Assembly: GCF_000220705.2 (NCBI RefSeq)
Contig: NZ_CP023202.1
Location: 1,736,001 to 1,800,000 of the forward strand
Origin: Streptomyces xinghaiensis S187
GTDB taxonomy: Bacteria; Actinomycetota; Actinomycetes; Streptomycetales; Streptomycetaceae
Direction: 5' to 3'
Length of the DNA stretch: 64,000 bases
Position 1 is the first letter of the stretch, and each line of letters opens with the position of its first letter. The notes under the pieces were generated by a model. It was not told where the DNA came from. It searched no databases and saw only the letters and a program-made list of their open reading frames with translations. A program made the position numbers and the translations under genes. This document shows positions 54,160 to 62,830 of this stretch, in pieces.

Positions 54160-55647
54160 TCAGTCGCGCGCGCAGCCGGCGGCCGGGGCGGGCTCGGGCG
54201 GCGGGGCGCCGACCGTGGGGAGGCCGAGCATCACCCCGGACGGGGCCGCGGGCGCGGCGTTCCGCCGCTCCCAGGCGTCGCCCGCGCGGGTGCGCCGGAC
54301 CGCCTTCGGCGGCCCCTCGGCCAGCAGGTGGTGCGGGGCCGCGTAGCTGACCTCGACGGTGACCATGTCACCGGGGCGGACCGGTTCCTCCGGGCGTGTG
54401 AAGTGCACCAGACGGTTGTCCGGGGCGCGTCCGGAGAGGCGCCGGGTGGCCCCGTCCTTGCGGCCCTCGCCCTCCGCGACCAGCACCTCCAGCACGCGGC
54501 CGGTCTGCTTCTTGTTCTCCTCCCAGCTGATCTCCTCCTGGAGGGCGACCAGCCGTTCGTAGCGCTCCTGGACCACGGCCTTGGGGATCTGGTCCGGCAT
54601 GTCGGCGGCCGGGGTGCCGGGGCGCTTGGAGTACTGGAAGGTGAACGCCTGCGCGAAGCGGGACTCGCGGACCACGTGCAGGGTCTGCTCGAAGTCCTCC
54701 TCCGTCTCGCCGGGGAAGCCGACGATGATGTCCGTCGAGACGGCGGCGTCGGGCATGGCCTCCCGGACCTTCCCGATGATGCCGAGGAAGCGCTCCTGGC
54801 GGTACGAGCGGCGCATGGCCCTGAGCACCCGGTCGGAGCCGGACTGCAGCGGCATGTGGAGCTGCGGCATGACGTTGGGCGTCTCGGCCATGGCGGCGAT
54901 GACGTCGTCGGTGAAGTCGCGGGGGTGCGGCGAGGTGAAGCGGACCCGCTCCAGCCCCTCGACGGACCCGCAGGCGCGCAGCAGTTTGGAGAAGGCCTCG
55001 CGGTCGCCGATGTCGGAGCCGTAGGCGTTGACGTTCTGGCCGAGCAGGGTGATCTCGGTGACGCCCTCGGCCACCAGCGCCTCCACCTCGGCGAGGATGT
55101 CGCCGGGCCGGCGGTCCTTCTCCTTGCCGCGAAGCGCGGGGACGATGCAGAAGGTGCAGGTGTTGTTGCAGCCGACGGAGATGGACACCCAGGCCGCGTA
55201 GGCGGACTCGCGGCGGGTGGGCAGGGTGGAGGGGAACGCCTCCAGCGACTCCGCGATCTCGACCTGCGCCTCCTCCGCCACGCGGGCACGCTCCAGCAGC
55301 ACCGGCAGACGGCCGATGTTGTGGGTGCCGAAGACCACGTCGACCCAGGGGGCCTTCCTGACGATGGTGTCCCGGTCCTTCTGGGCGAGACAGCCGCCGA
55401 CGGCGATCTGCATGCCCGGCCGTTTCGCCTTCAGCGGGGCCAGCCGGCCGAGGTTCCCGTAGAGCCGGTTGTCGGCGTTCTCCCGCACCGCGCAGGTGTT
55501 GAAGACGACGATGTCGGCCTCGCCCTCGGCACGGCCCTCGGGCGCGCGGACGTATCCGGCGTCCTCCAGGAGTCCGGAGAGCCGCTCGGAGTCGTGGACA
55601 TTCATCTGGCACCCGTAGGTGCGCACCTCGTAGGTCTTCGCGCTCAT
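54160..55647 (-). CDS. miaB: tRNA-2-methylthio-N6-dimethylallyladenosine synthase MiaB
   Basis: The product is 495 residues from ATG 55647 (MSAKTYEVRTYGCQMNVHDS); GTG 55656 is possible. The N-terminal methylthiotransferase domain holds three cluster cysteines (GCQMN, NTCAVRE, GGCLAQ). The radical-SAM core has CNNTCTFCIVP, and a TRAM domain follows (RPGDMVTVEVSYA), then a short Pro/Ala tail. It adds the 2-methylthio group at A37 after MiaA, using S-adenosylmethionine and two iron-sulfur clusters. It heads the long minus-strand run towards hflX. Confidence 0.95.
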   Translation of the reverse strand: MSAKTYEVRTYGCQMNVHDSERLSGLLEDAGYVRAPEGRAEGEADIVVFNTCAVRENADNRLYGNLGRLAPLKAKRPGMQIAVGGCLAQKDRDTIVRKAPWVDVVFGTHNIGRLPVLLERARVAEEAQVEIAESLEAFPSTLPTRRESAYAAWVSISVGCNNTCTFCIVPALRGKEKDRRPGDILAEVEALVAEGVTEITLLGQNVNAYGSDIGDREAFSKLLRACGSVEGLERVRFTSPHPRDFTDDVIAAMAETPNVMPQLHMPLQSGSDRVLRAMRRSYRQERFLGIIGKVREAMPDAAVSTDIIVGFPGETEEDFEQTLHVVRESRFAQAFTFQYSKRPGTPAADMPDQIPKAVVQERYERLVALQEEISWEENKKQTGRVLEVLVAEGEGRKDGATRRLSGRAPDNRLVHFTRPEEPVRPGDMVTVEVSYAAPHHLLAEGPPKAVRRTRAGDAWERRNAAPAAPSGVMLGLPTVGAPPPEPAPAAGCARD

Positions 55648-55763
55648 CTCGTCCACCAGGGTACGGGGTCGGCCTACCGCCCCGCCCCCGGCTTCCGGGA
55701 GCCCGCGGGCCCGTTCCGGGACGGCCCTGGCCGCCGGCGGGGCGGCCTGGCAGGATTGCCCGC

Positions 55764-56762
55764 ATGGCTCCCGCGCTGTCCCGTATCGGCAGGCGCCGCG
55801 CCGCCCGGATCGCGCTCGCGGGCTGCGCGGCGCTGGCGCTGCTGGCGTGGTGGCTGCTGCCGCTGCGCGACGGGCCGCCGCCGCGGGGCACGATGACGTT
55901 CAGCACCGGTGTCCCCACGGGCGTCTACTCGCTCTACGGGAAGCTGCTGAAGGAGCGGATGGCGGAGGACCTCCCGGAGGTGGACGTCCGGCTGCGCGCG
56001 AGCGAGGGCTCCGTGCAGAACCTCCAGCGGCTGGTGTCCGGCCAGGCCGACTTCACCATCGCCGCGGCCGACGCCGTGGCCGCGTACGAGGACGTGAACC
56101 CGGGGGACGCCGCGTCGCTGCGGGCCTGCGCGCGGCTCTACGACGACTACATGCAGCTCGTGGTGGACAGGGATTCGGACATCGGCAGCGCGCGGGAGCT
56201 GCGCGGCAAGCGGGTGGCGATCGGCCAGCCCGGCTCCGGCGTCAGCCTGATCACCCACCGTCTGCTGCGGGCGGCGGGGCTCGACGCCGACGAGGACATC
56301 ACCGCGGTGCGGGTCGGGATCGACAAGATGCCCGCCATGCTCCGCGAGGGGAGGATCGACGCCTTCTTCTGGTCCGGGGGCCTGCCGACGACGGCCGTGG
56401 CGGATCTCGCGGACGACTTCCCCGTCCGGCTGGTGCAGCTCGGCGATCTCGTGAACGAACTGCACCGGCAGGGGCGGGACACCTGGCAGTACCGGTCCGC
56501 GCTGATGCCGGCCGACGCCTACCCCCGGGTGCAGCGCGGACAGCCGGTGAAGACCATCGCGGTGGCGAATCTGCTGGTCACCACCGACCGTACGGACCCG
56601 GGCCTCACCGAGGCCATCACGCGCACCGTCATCGACAGCCGGGACGAGATCGGGCGGGACGTGCACGCGGCGCAGCTGGTGGACCTCCGCACGGCGGTCT
56701 TCACCGACCCGCTGGACCTCCACGAGGGCGCGAGCCGCTACTACCGCTCGGTGAAGTCCTGA
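55764..56762 (+). CDS. TAXI-family solute-binding protein, membrane-anchored
   Basis: The product is 332 residues. An N-terminal hydrophobic segment (IALAGCAALALLAWWLLPL) anchors it outside the membrane; LAGC looks like a lipobox but is followed by more hydrophobic residues, so a signal anchor is more likely. The TAXI domain follows: TMTFSTGVPTGVYSLYGKLL, VRLRASEGSVQNLQRLVSGQADF, and VAIGQPGSGVSLITHRLL. TAXI proteins usually feed TRAP transporters, and one from Thermus binds glutamate or glutamine. No TRAP membrane genes are here. It is convergent with gluK with a 48-base gap. Confidence 0.9.
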   Translation: MAPALSRIGRRRAARIALAGCAALALLAWWLLPLRDGPPPRGTMTFSTGVPTGVYSLYGKLLKERMAEDLPEVDVRLRASEGSVQNLQRLVSGQADFTIAAADAVAAYEDVNPGDAASLRACARLYDDYMQLVVDRDSDIGSARELRGKRVAIGQPGSGVSLITHRLLRAAGLDADEDITAVRVGIDKMPAMLREGRIDAFFWSGGLPTTAVADLADDFPVRLVQLGDLVNELHRQGRDTWQYRSALMPADAYPRVQRGQPVKTIAVANLLVTTDRTDPGLTEAITRTVIDSRDEIGRDVHAAQLVDLRTAVFTDPLDLHEGASRYYRSVKS

Positions 56763-56810
56763 GGGCGGCACCGCCGCGCACCCCCGGACGCACCCGTGCG
56801 CCGCGCCCTT

Positions 56811-58274
56811 CTACGCCCGGCGCTCCGACGGCTGCGGGCGCTCCGGGGGCGCGGTCCGCGGCAGGGTGATCGTCACCAGCAGACCCCGCGGCTCGTTGGG
56901 CGCGAAGCCGATGGTGGCGCCTCCGGCGGCGAGCAGCGCCCGGGAGATCGACAGGCCCAGCCCCGATCCGGAGACGTTCTGGTGCCGGTTGCTGCGCCAG
57001 AAGCGGTCGCCGATCCGGTCCAGTTCCTCTTCCGTGAGTCCGGGGCCGCCGTCGGCGACGGTGATGCGGACGGTGTCCCCGACGGCCTCCACGCCGACCG
57101 TGACGTCCCCGCCGCCGGGGGTGAACTTCAGGGCGTTGTCCACCACGGCGTCCAGTGCGCTGGAGAGCGCCACCGGGTCGGCCCAGCCGGTGGCTCCGGC
57201 GGGACCCTCGTAGCGCAGGCCGACCTCCTCGCGGTCGGCCACCGGGCGCCAGGAGCCCACGCGTTCCGCCACCAGGTCCGCGACGTCCGTGAGCTGCAGA
57301 TCCGGGTCGGCGTGCTCGGCGAGGGCGAGCCCGAGCAGGTCGTCGAGGACCCGGGCCAGCCGCTTGCCCTCCGCGCGGACCGACGCGATCTCCTCGTTGC
57401 CGTCCGGGAGTTCGAGCGCCAGCAGCTCGATCCGCAGGAGCAGCGCGGCCAGCGGGTTGCGCAGCTGGTGCGAGGCGTCGGCGACGAAGGCGCGCTGCTG
57501 TTCGAGCACGTCCTCCATGGTGTCGGCCATCTCGTTGAACGACCGTGCGAGCCGGCGCAGTTCCGGCGGGCCGCCCGAGACGGCCACCCGGGAGTGCATC
57601 CGGCCGGTGGCGATGTCGTGGGTGACGGCGTCGAGTACGCGGACGGGTCTCAGCACCCAGCCGGTGAGCCGGATGGCGGCGCCGATCGCGAGGAGCATCG
57701 CCGCGGACTCCCCGGCGCCGATGAGCAGCCAGCCGCGGAGGATGCGGGAGCGCATCTGCCCGGTCGGCGAATCGGTGACGACGACGGCGATCACGTCGCC
57801 CTCGTGGACCACCGGGGAGGCGATGGTGAGCCGGTCCCGCTGCCAGGGCCAGACCTGGGGCGGATTGTGGCTGCGGCGCCCCGCGAGGGCCTCCCTGAAC
57901 GCCTGGCCGCCCTCGCCGTCCGCGGCGACCCGCCAGCCCGCCGGGGCCACCGCCATCGCCTCGCGGTTCCGGAAGAAGACCCCGGCCCGGATCCCGTACA
58001 GCTCGTGGTACCGCTCGAGCCGGGAGGCCAGCGCGGCCCGCCGGCCGCCCGCGTCGGCCTGCGCACCCTCTTCCCCGGCCTCCCCCGGGTCCTCCGCCTC
58101 CGGGCGGGCCGCCACGAACTGGGCGAGCGCGGCGAAGCGGGCCGTGTCGTCGATCCGGTCCACCACCACCCGCTGCTGCTCGGCGGCGGCCTGGCTCGCC
58201 GCCAGCGGGAAGCCGAGCGCCAGCAGCACGCCCGCCATGAGGACGATGAGGAGCGGAAGGAGTCGTGTACGCAC
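56811..58274 (-). CDS. gluK: Sensor histidine kinase (GluK)
   Basis: The product is 487 residues from GTG 58274, 22 bases after the gluR stop. The first membrane segment is LLPLLIVLMAGVLLALGFPLA, then an extracytoplasmic region of about 130 residues, a second segment (about 180-200), a HAMP domain, and the kinase core. The phospho-histidine is in VADASHQLRNPLAAL (about residue 270), followed by DNALKF (N box), VADGGPGL (G1) and GSGLGLSI (G2). It pairs with the response regulator GluR and in S. coelicolor is reported to respond to glutamate and control gluABCD. Confidence 0.92.
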   Translation of the reverse strand: MRTRLLPLLIVLMAGVLLALGFPLAASQAAAEQQRVVVDRIDDTARFAALAQFVAARPEAEDPGEAGEEGAQADAGGRRAALASRLERYHELYGIRAGVFFRNREAMAVAPAGWRVAADGEGGQAFREALAGRRSHNPPQVWPWQRDRLTIASPVVHEGDVIAVVVTDSPTGQMRSRILRGWLLIGAGESAAMLLAIGAAIRLTGWVLRPVRVLDAVTHDIATGRMHSRVAVSGGPPELRRLARSFNEMADTMEDVLEQQRAFVADASHQLRNPLAALLLRIELLALELPDGNEEIASVRAEGKRLARVLDDLLGLALAEHADPDLQLTDVADLVAERVGSWRPVADREEVGLRYEGPAGATGWADPVALSSALDAVVDNALKFTPGGGDVTVGVEAVGDTVRITVADGGPGLTEEELDRIGDRFWRSNRHQNVSGSGLGLSISRALLAAGGATIGFAPNEPRGLLVTITLPRTAPPERPQPSERRA

Positions 58275-58296
58275 CCGGGCCCGGCCCTGTGAGCCC

Positions 58297-59004
58297 TCAG
58301 GCCGCCGGCTCGACGAGCCGGTAGCCGACGCCGCGCACCGTCTCGATCAGAGCGGGCATCCGCAGCTTGGAGCGGAGCGAGGCGATGTGCACCTCCAGCG
58401 TGCGGCCGGTGCCCTCCCAGCTGGTGCGCCAGACCTCGCTGATGATCTGCTCCCGGCGGAAGACGACGCCGGGGCGCTGCGCCAGCAGGGCCAGCAGGTC
58501 GAACTCCTTGCGGGTCAGGGAGACGGTCACGCCGTCCACCGTGACCCGCCGGGTCGGCAGCTCGATGAGTACCGGCCCGAGCCGCAGCGCGTCCGCCGCC
58601 GGGCCGGCCGCGGGGTCCGCCTCCGCCTTCTCGCCCGGGACGGTGCGCCGGAACACCGCGTGGATGCGGGCCAGCAGTTCCCCGGTGTCGTACGGCTTGA
58701 CGACGTAGTCGTCGGCGCCGAGGTTCAGCCCGTGTATCCGGGAGCGCACATCGGCGCGCGCCGTCACCATGATCACGGGGGTGGTGGTGAGCTTGCGGAT
58801 CCTGCCGCAGACCTCGAAGCCGTCCTGGTCGGGCAGGCCGAGGTCGAGCAGGACCACCCCGAAGGGGGCGCCGGCGTCGGGGAGCAGCGCCTGGAGCGCC
58901 TCCGCACCGCTGCGGGCGTGCGTCACGGTGAACCCGTGCCGGGCGAGCACCGCGGACAGGGCGGCCGCGACGTGGTCGTCGTCCTCGACGAGGAGCAGTC
59001 TCAT
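58297..59004 (-). CDS. gluR: OmpR-family response regulator (GluR)
   Basis: The product is 235 residues from ATG 59004 with AAGGGGG ahead. The receiver domain (about 1-120) has the acidic pocket VEDDD, the phosphorylated Asp in VVLLDLGLPDQDGFE and the Lys in VVKPYDTGE. A winged-helix domain (about 145-235) ends in RTLEVHIASLRSKLR and ETVRGVGYRLVEP. It is divergent from gluABCD across a 280-base region, so direct control of the transporter is likely. Confidence 0.93.
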   Translation of the reverse strand: MRLLLVEDDDHVAAALSAVLARHGFTVTHARSGAEALQALLPDAGAPFGVVLLDLGLPDQDGFEVCGRIRKLTTTPVIMVTARADVRSRIHGLNLGADDYVVKPYDTGELLARIHAVFRRTVPGEKAEADPAAGPAADALRLGPVLIELPTRRVTVDGVTVSLTRKEFDLLALLAQRPGVVFRREQIISEVWRTSWEGTGRTLEVHIASLRSKLRMPALIETVRGVGYRLVEPAA

Positions 59005-59220
59005 GGGTCCCCCTTCCGGTCCGGGTGCTCGGCGGCGTGCGCGGCCCTCGCGCATACAGACCGATTCGTACCCGATGACCGGGAGGGGGCGGGTTCTCTC
59101 GCGGACATCGTTACGGAGCCGGTAGCGGGCCCCGGACATGGTGCGGCGGGAGTCGCCGGGTGACTACTCTCTGCTGTCGTGCGTAGCCGTTTCGTTATGC
59201 TCAATTTCCCCTCAGATGTA

Positions 59221-59250
59221 ATGACGCTGGTCGGCCCGGCTCACTAGGGT
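59221..59250 (+). promoter_or_regulatory. Candidate gluA promoter
   Basis: ATGACG (59221-59226) and TAGGGT (59245-59250) are separated by 18 bases, a reasonable -35/-10 pair 34 bases before the gluA ATG. The divergent 280-base region to gluR is otherwise free of genes; its AT-richer part (TTTCGTTATGCTCAATTTCC, 59191-59210) is a likely place for GluR binding. Confidence 0.5.
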
Positions 59251-59284
59251 CCTCTGCAGCCGAGGAGGATGGAGCAAGAAGCCG

Positions 59285-60061
59285 ATGACCGAAGTACCGG
59301 TGACCAAGGACGCCGTTTCCACTACGGACAAACTGGTCGTGCTGGACAACGTCAACAAGCATTTCGGCGCGCTGCACGTGCTCCAGGACATCGACCTGAC
59401 CATCGCGCGCGGCGAGGTGGTCGTCGTGATCGGGCCCTCGGGGTCCGGCAAGTCGACGCTGTGCCGCACGATCAACCGGCTGGAGACCATCGACTCCGGC
59501 TCGATCACGATCGACGGCAAGCCCCTGCCCGCCGAAGGGCGGGAGCTGGCCCGGCTGCGGGCCGACGTCGGCATGGTGTTCCAGTCCTTCAATCTCTTCT
59601 CGCACAAGACCGTGCTGGAGAACGTCATGCTGGGCCAGATCAAGGTCCGGAAGGCGGACAAGAAGGCCGCCCTGGACAAGGCCCGCGCGCTGCTCGACCG
59701 GGTGGGCGTGGCCAATCAGGCGGACAAGTACCCCGCCCAGCTGTCCGGCGGCCAGCAGCAGCGCGTCGCCATCGCGCGGGCCCTGGCGATGGACCCGAAG
59801 GTGATGCTCTTCGACGAGCCGACCTCCGCGCTCGACCCGGAAATGATCAACGAGGTGTTGGAGGTCATGCAGCAGCTCGCCCGGGACGGCATGACCATGG
59901 TCGTCGTCACCCACGAGATGGGGTTCGCCCGCTCCGCCGCCAACCGCGTCGTCTTCATGGCGGACGGCCGCATCGTCGAAGAGGCGCAGCCGGACCAGTT
60001 CTTCAGCAATCCGCGCAGCGACCGCGCCAAGGACTTCCTGTCGAAGATCCTCCACCACTGA
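59285..60061 (+). CDS. gluA: Glutamate ABC transporter ATP-binding protein GluA
   Basis: The product is 258 residues. Walker A is GPSGSGKSTLCRT, the ABC signature LSGGQQQRVAIARALA, and Walker B VMLFDEPTSALDPE, followed by the His-loop VVTHEM. It is the polar-amino-acid (GlnQ/GltL) subfamily. It energises uptake through GluC and GluD. It is the first gene of gluABCD. Confidence 0.96.
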   Translation: MTEVPVTKDAVSTTDKLVVLDNVNKHFGALHVLQDIDLTIARGEVVVVIGPSGSGKSTLCRTINRLETIDSGSITIDGKPLPAEGRELARLRADVGMVFQSFNLFSHKTVLENVMLGQIKVRKADKKAALDKARALLDRVGVANQADKYPAQLSGGQQQRVAIARALAMDPKVMLFDEPTSALDPEMINEVLEVMQQLARDGMTMVVVTHEMGFARSAANRVVFMADGRIVEEAQPDQFFSNPRSDRAKDFLSKILHH

Positions 60062-60132
60062 GCCGGCCCGTCACCCCCTGGGCCCGGCCCGGCAGAACAT
60101 CCCGTTACCGATCACCGTGAGGAAGTTCGCTC

Positions 60133-60960
60133 ATGAAACTCCGCAAGGCCAGCGCCGCTGCCGCCGCCGCAATCGTCCTCTCCCTGACCGCCACCGCCTG
60201 TGGTGGCGGCAGTGACAGCGGGGACGGCGACGAGAAGGTCACCGTCGGTATCAAGTTCGACCAGCCGGGCCTCGGCCTGAAGACCCCGGACGGCGAGTTC
60301 ACCGGGTTCGACGTCGATGTCGCGACGTACGTCGCCAAGGAGCTCGGCTACGACGAGAAGGACATCGAGTGGAAGGAAGCTCCCAGCGCCGAGCGGGAGA
60401 ACCTGATCTCGCGCGGGGACGTCGACTTCATCGTCGCCAGCTACTCGATCACCGATGAGCGGAAGGAGAAGGTCAGCTTCGCCGGCCCCTACTTCCTCGC
60501 CCACCAGGACCTGCTGATCCGCGCCGACGAGACGTCGATCACGAAGGCCGAGGACCTCAACTCCAAGAAGCTCTGCTCGGTCACCGGCTCGACCTCGGCG
60601 CAGAACGTCAAGAACGAGCTGGCGCCCAAGGCCGACCTCGACGAGCAGGGCGGCTACTCCCAGTGCCTGACCGGCCTGGAGAACAAGGTCGTCGACGCCC
60701 TGACCACGGACGACGCCATCCTCGCCGGCTACGCCGCGCAGGACGAGCACAAGGGCAAGTTCAAGCTCGCCGGGCTGAGCCTCAGCGACGAGAACTACGG
60801 CATCGGCCTCAAGAAGGGCGACACCGAGCTCCAGAAGAAGATCAACGACGCCCTGGAGAAGATGGTCGAGGACGGCTCCTGGGACAAGGCGGTCAAGGAC
60901 AACTTCGGCCCGGCCGGCTACAAGAACGAGCCCGCCCCGGAGATCACCGAGACCAGCTGA
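60133..60960 (+). CDS. gluB: Glutamate-binding lipoprotein GluB
   Basis: The product is 275 residues. The signal peptide ends in the lipobox SLTATAC-G, with the lipidated Cys23. The mature part is an amino-acid-binding protein (SBP_bac_3): FDQPGLGLKTPDGEFTGFD, DFIVASYSITDERKEKVSF, and GIGLKKGDTELQKKINDALE. It captures glutamate outside the cell. GAGGAAG lies 7 bases before the ATG. It follows gluA by 71 bases, enough for a small hairpin that would raise gluB expression, but none is strong. Confidence 0.95.
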   Translation: MKLRKASAAAAAAIVLSLTATACGGGSDSGDGDEKVTVGIKFDQPGLGLKTPDGEFTGFDVDVATYVAKELGYDEKDIEWKEAPSAERENLISRGDVDFIVASYSITDERKEKVSFAGPYFLAHQDLLIRADETSITKAEDLNSKKLCSVTGSTSAQNVKNELAPKADLDEQGGYSQCLTGLENKVVDALTTDDAILAGYAAQDEHKGKFKLAGLSLSDENYGIGLKKGDTELQKKINDALEKMVEDGSWDKAVKDNFGPAGYKNEPAPEITETS

Positions 60961-61033
60961 GGACACGCCGGCGCGCCGTCCGCGGGGACGGCGCGCCGCT
61001 CCATCCGACCACCAGGGGAGAGCGCGGATCCAC

Positions 61034-61708
61034 GTGTTCGACTTTCTTGATCTAGAGCGGTACGACCTGCTCGGGGCGTTCTGGGTGACGGTGCAGCTCG
61101 CCGTCTACTCGGCCGTGGGTTCCCTCATCTGGGGAACCGTCCTCGCCGGGATGCGCGTGAGCCCCGTTCCGCTGATGCGCGGCTTCGGCACCGCGTACGT
61201 CAACATCATGCGGAACACTCCGCTCACCGTGGTGCTCGTCGCCGCCTCGCTCGGGCTCTACCAGACCCTGAGCGTCACCCTCGGCGGCGAGGACTCCGAC
61301 CAGATCGGCTTCCGGCTGGCCGTGCTCGGTCTGGTCGCCTACACCGCCACCTTCGTCTGCGAGGCGCTGCGCTCGGGCATCAACACGGTGCCCGTCGGCC
61401 AGGCCGAGGCGGCGCGGGCGCTCGGCCTCAGCTTCACGCAGGTGCTGACGCTCATCGTCCTGCCCCAGGCCTTCCGGTCGGTGGTGGCCCCGCTGGCGAA
61501 CGTCCTGATCGCCCTCACCAAGAACACCACGGTGGCGGCCACGATCGGCGTCTCCGAAGCGGCGCTGCTGATGAAGGAGATGATCGAGAACGAGAGCGAC
61601 GTCATCTTCCTCGTCTTCTCCGTGTTCGCCTTCGGGTTCGTTGTCCTGACCCTTCCGACGGGCCTGCTGCTCGGCTGGGTGAGCAAGCGTGTGGCGGTGA
61701 AGCGATGA
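61034..61708 (+). CDS. gluC: Glutamate ABC transporter permease GluC
   Basis: The product is 224 residues from GTG 61034 (MFDFLDLERYDLLGAF). About five membrane segments are present. The EAA loop that docks the ATPase is EAARALGLSFTQVLTLIVLPQAF. GMRVSPVPLMRGFGTAYVNI and MRNTPLTVVLVAA are family features. The stop overlaps the gluD start by 4 bp. Confidence 0.94.
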   Translation: MFDFLDLERYDLLGAFWVTVQLAVYSAVGSLIWGTVLAGMRVSPVPLMRGFGTAYVNIMRNTPLTVVLVAASLGLYQTLSVTLGGEDSDQIGFRLAVLGLVAYTATFVCEALRSGINTVPVGQAEAARALGLSFTQVLTLIVLPQAFRSVVAPLANVLIALTKNTTVAATIGVSEAALLMKEMIENESDVIFLVFSVFAFGFVVLTLPTGLLLGWVSKRVAVKR

Positions 61709-62667
61709 GTGACCTCTCCGTTCTGTACGACGTGCCGGGGCCCCGTGCCAGGCGGCGCAACTGGCTCTACACCGTGCTGTTCCTCGTCGTCCTGGGGCTG
61801 GTGTCCTGGTGGGTGCTGGACACCATGGCGGACAAGAACCAGCTCGCCGGCGAGAAGTGGCTCCCGTTCGTCGAGGACTCCCGGGTCTGGACGACCTTCC
61901 TGCTGCCCGGTCTGCTGAACACGCTGAAGGCGGCGGCCCTGGCCATCGTCATCGCCCTGCCGTTCGGCGCCCTGCTCGGCATCGGACGGCTGTCCGACCA
62001 CCGGTGGATCAGCGTGCCGGTCGGCGCGGTGGTCGAGTTCTTCCGCGCCATCCCGGTGCTGCTGCTGATGCTGTTCGCCAACGAGGCGTACGCCCAGCTC
62101 ACCGATGTGGAGTCGGAGATCCGCCCGCTCTACGCGGTGGTGACCGGACTGGTCCTCTACAACGCCTCCGTCATCGCCGAGGTCGTCCGCGCCGGCATCC
62201 TCTCCCTGCCGCACGGGCAGACGGACGCGGCCAAGGCCATCGGCATGCGCAAGGGGCAGACCATGTCCTACGTGCTGCTGCCGCAGGCCGTGACCGCGAT
62301 GCTGCCGGCCCTGGTCAGCCAGCTGGTCGTGATCGTGAAGGACACGGCGCTGGGCGGGGCGCTGCTCGGCTTCGCCGAACTGCTGAGCCGCGTCCGGAGC
62401 ATCACCGCCAACTACGGCGCGAACACCATCGCCGCCTTCACCGTGGTCGCGCTCCTCTTCATCCTGCTGAACTTCCTGCTCACCACTTTCGCGAGCTGGC
62501 TGGAGGGCCGGGCCCGGCGCTCCCGCAGGGGCAGCGGCGCCGTGGTGACCGAGGACATCGGCAGTGACGTCGCCGTGGTCTCGGCGCCCGGGGACGGCCC
62601 GGCGGGCGGACCCGGTGGCGGGCCCGGGGACGGCCCCGGCGACGGCGGTGTGGGCAAGACGCACTGA
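61705..62667 (+). CDS. gluD: Glutamate ABC transporter permease GluD
   Basis: The product is 320 residues from an ATG overlapping the gluC stop. An extra N-terminal membrane segment (YTVLFLVVLGLVSWWVL) precedes the permease core, whose EAA loop is TDAAKAIGMRKGQTMSYVLL followed by PQA. The last 45 residues are a Gly/Pro/Asp-rich cytoplasmic tail. With GluC it forms the membrane pore. Confidence 0.94.
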   Translation: MSDLSVLYDVPGPRARRRNWLYTVLFLVVLGLVSWWVLDTMADKNQLAGEKWLPFVEDSRVWTTFLLPGLLNTLKAAALAIVIALPFGALLGIGRLSDHRWISVPVGAVVEFFRAIPVLLLMLFANEAYAQLTDVESEIRPLYAVVTGLVLYNASVIAEVVRAGILSLPHGQTDAAKAIGMRKGQTMSYVLLPQAVTAMLPALVSQLVVIVKDTALGGALLGFAELLSRVRSITANYGANTIAAFTVVALLFILLNFLLTTFASWLEGRARRSRRGSGAVVTEDIGSDVAVVSAPGDGPAGGPGGGPGDGPGDGGVGKTH

Positions 62668-62691
62668 GCCGCCCAGGCGGGACGGAAGCGA

Positions 62692-62728
62692 CGAGAGGGA
62701 CAGCGGTGGTCAGCCGCTGTCCCTCTCG
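62692..62728 (+). terminator. Terminator of gluABCD
   Basis: CGAGAGGGACAGCGG (62692-62706) pairs perfectly with CCGCTGTCCCTCTCG (62714-62728), a 15-bp stem with a 7-base loop, 24 bases after the gluD stop. Confidence 0.9.
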
Positions 62729-62729
62729 C

Positions 62730-62758
62730 TTGACGTGGGCAATCCCAGTGGGTTGCAT
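62730..62758 (+). promoter_or_regulatory. Candidate promoter of the FAD monooxygenase gene
   Basis: TTGACG (62730-62735) and TTGCAT (62753-62758) are spaced by 17 bases. The pair starts just after the gluABCD terminator and precedes the GTG at 62831 by 72 bases. The -10 is weak. Confidence 0.45.
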
Positions 62759-62830
62759 TCCTTCTGTGATCACGCACCGGGCTCCCTGTACCACCTCTTT
62801 CCCGACCCATCAGGTCGAAGGAGCCGCCCC

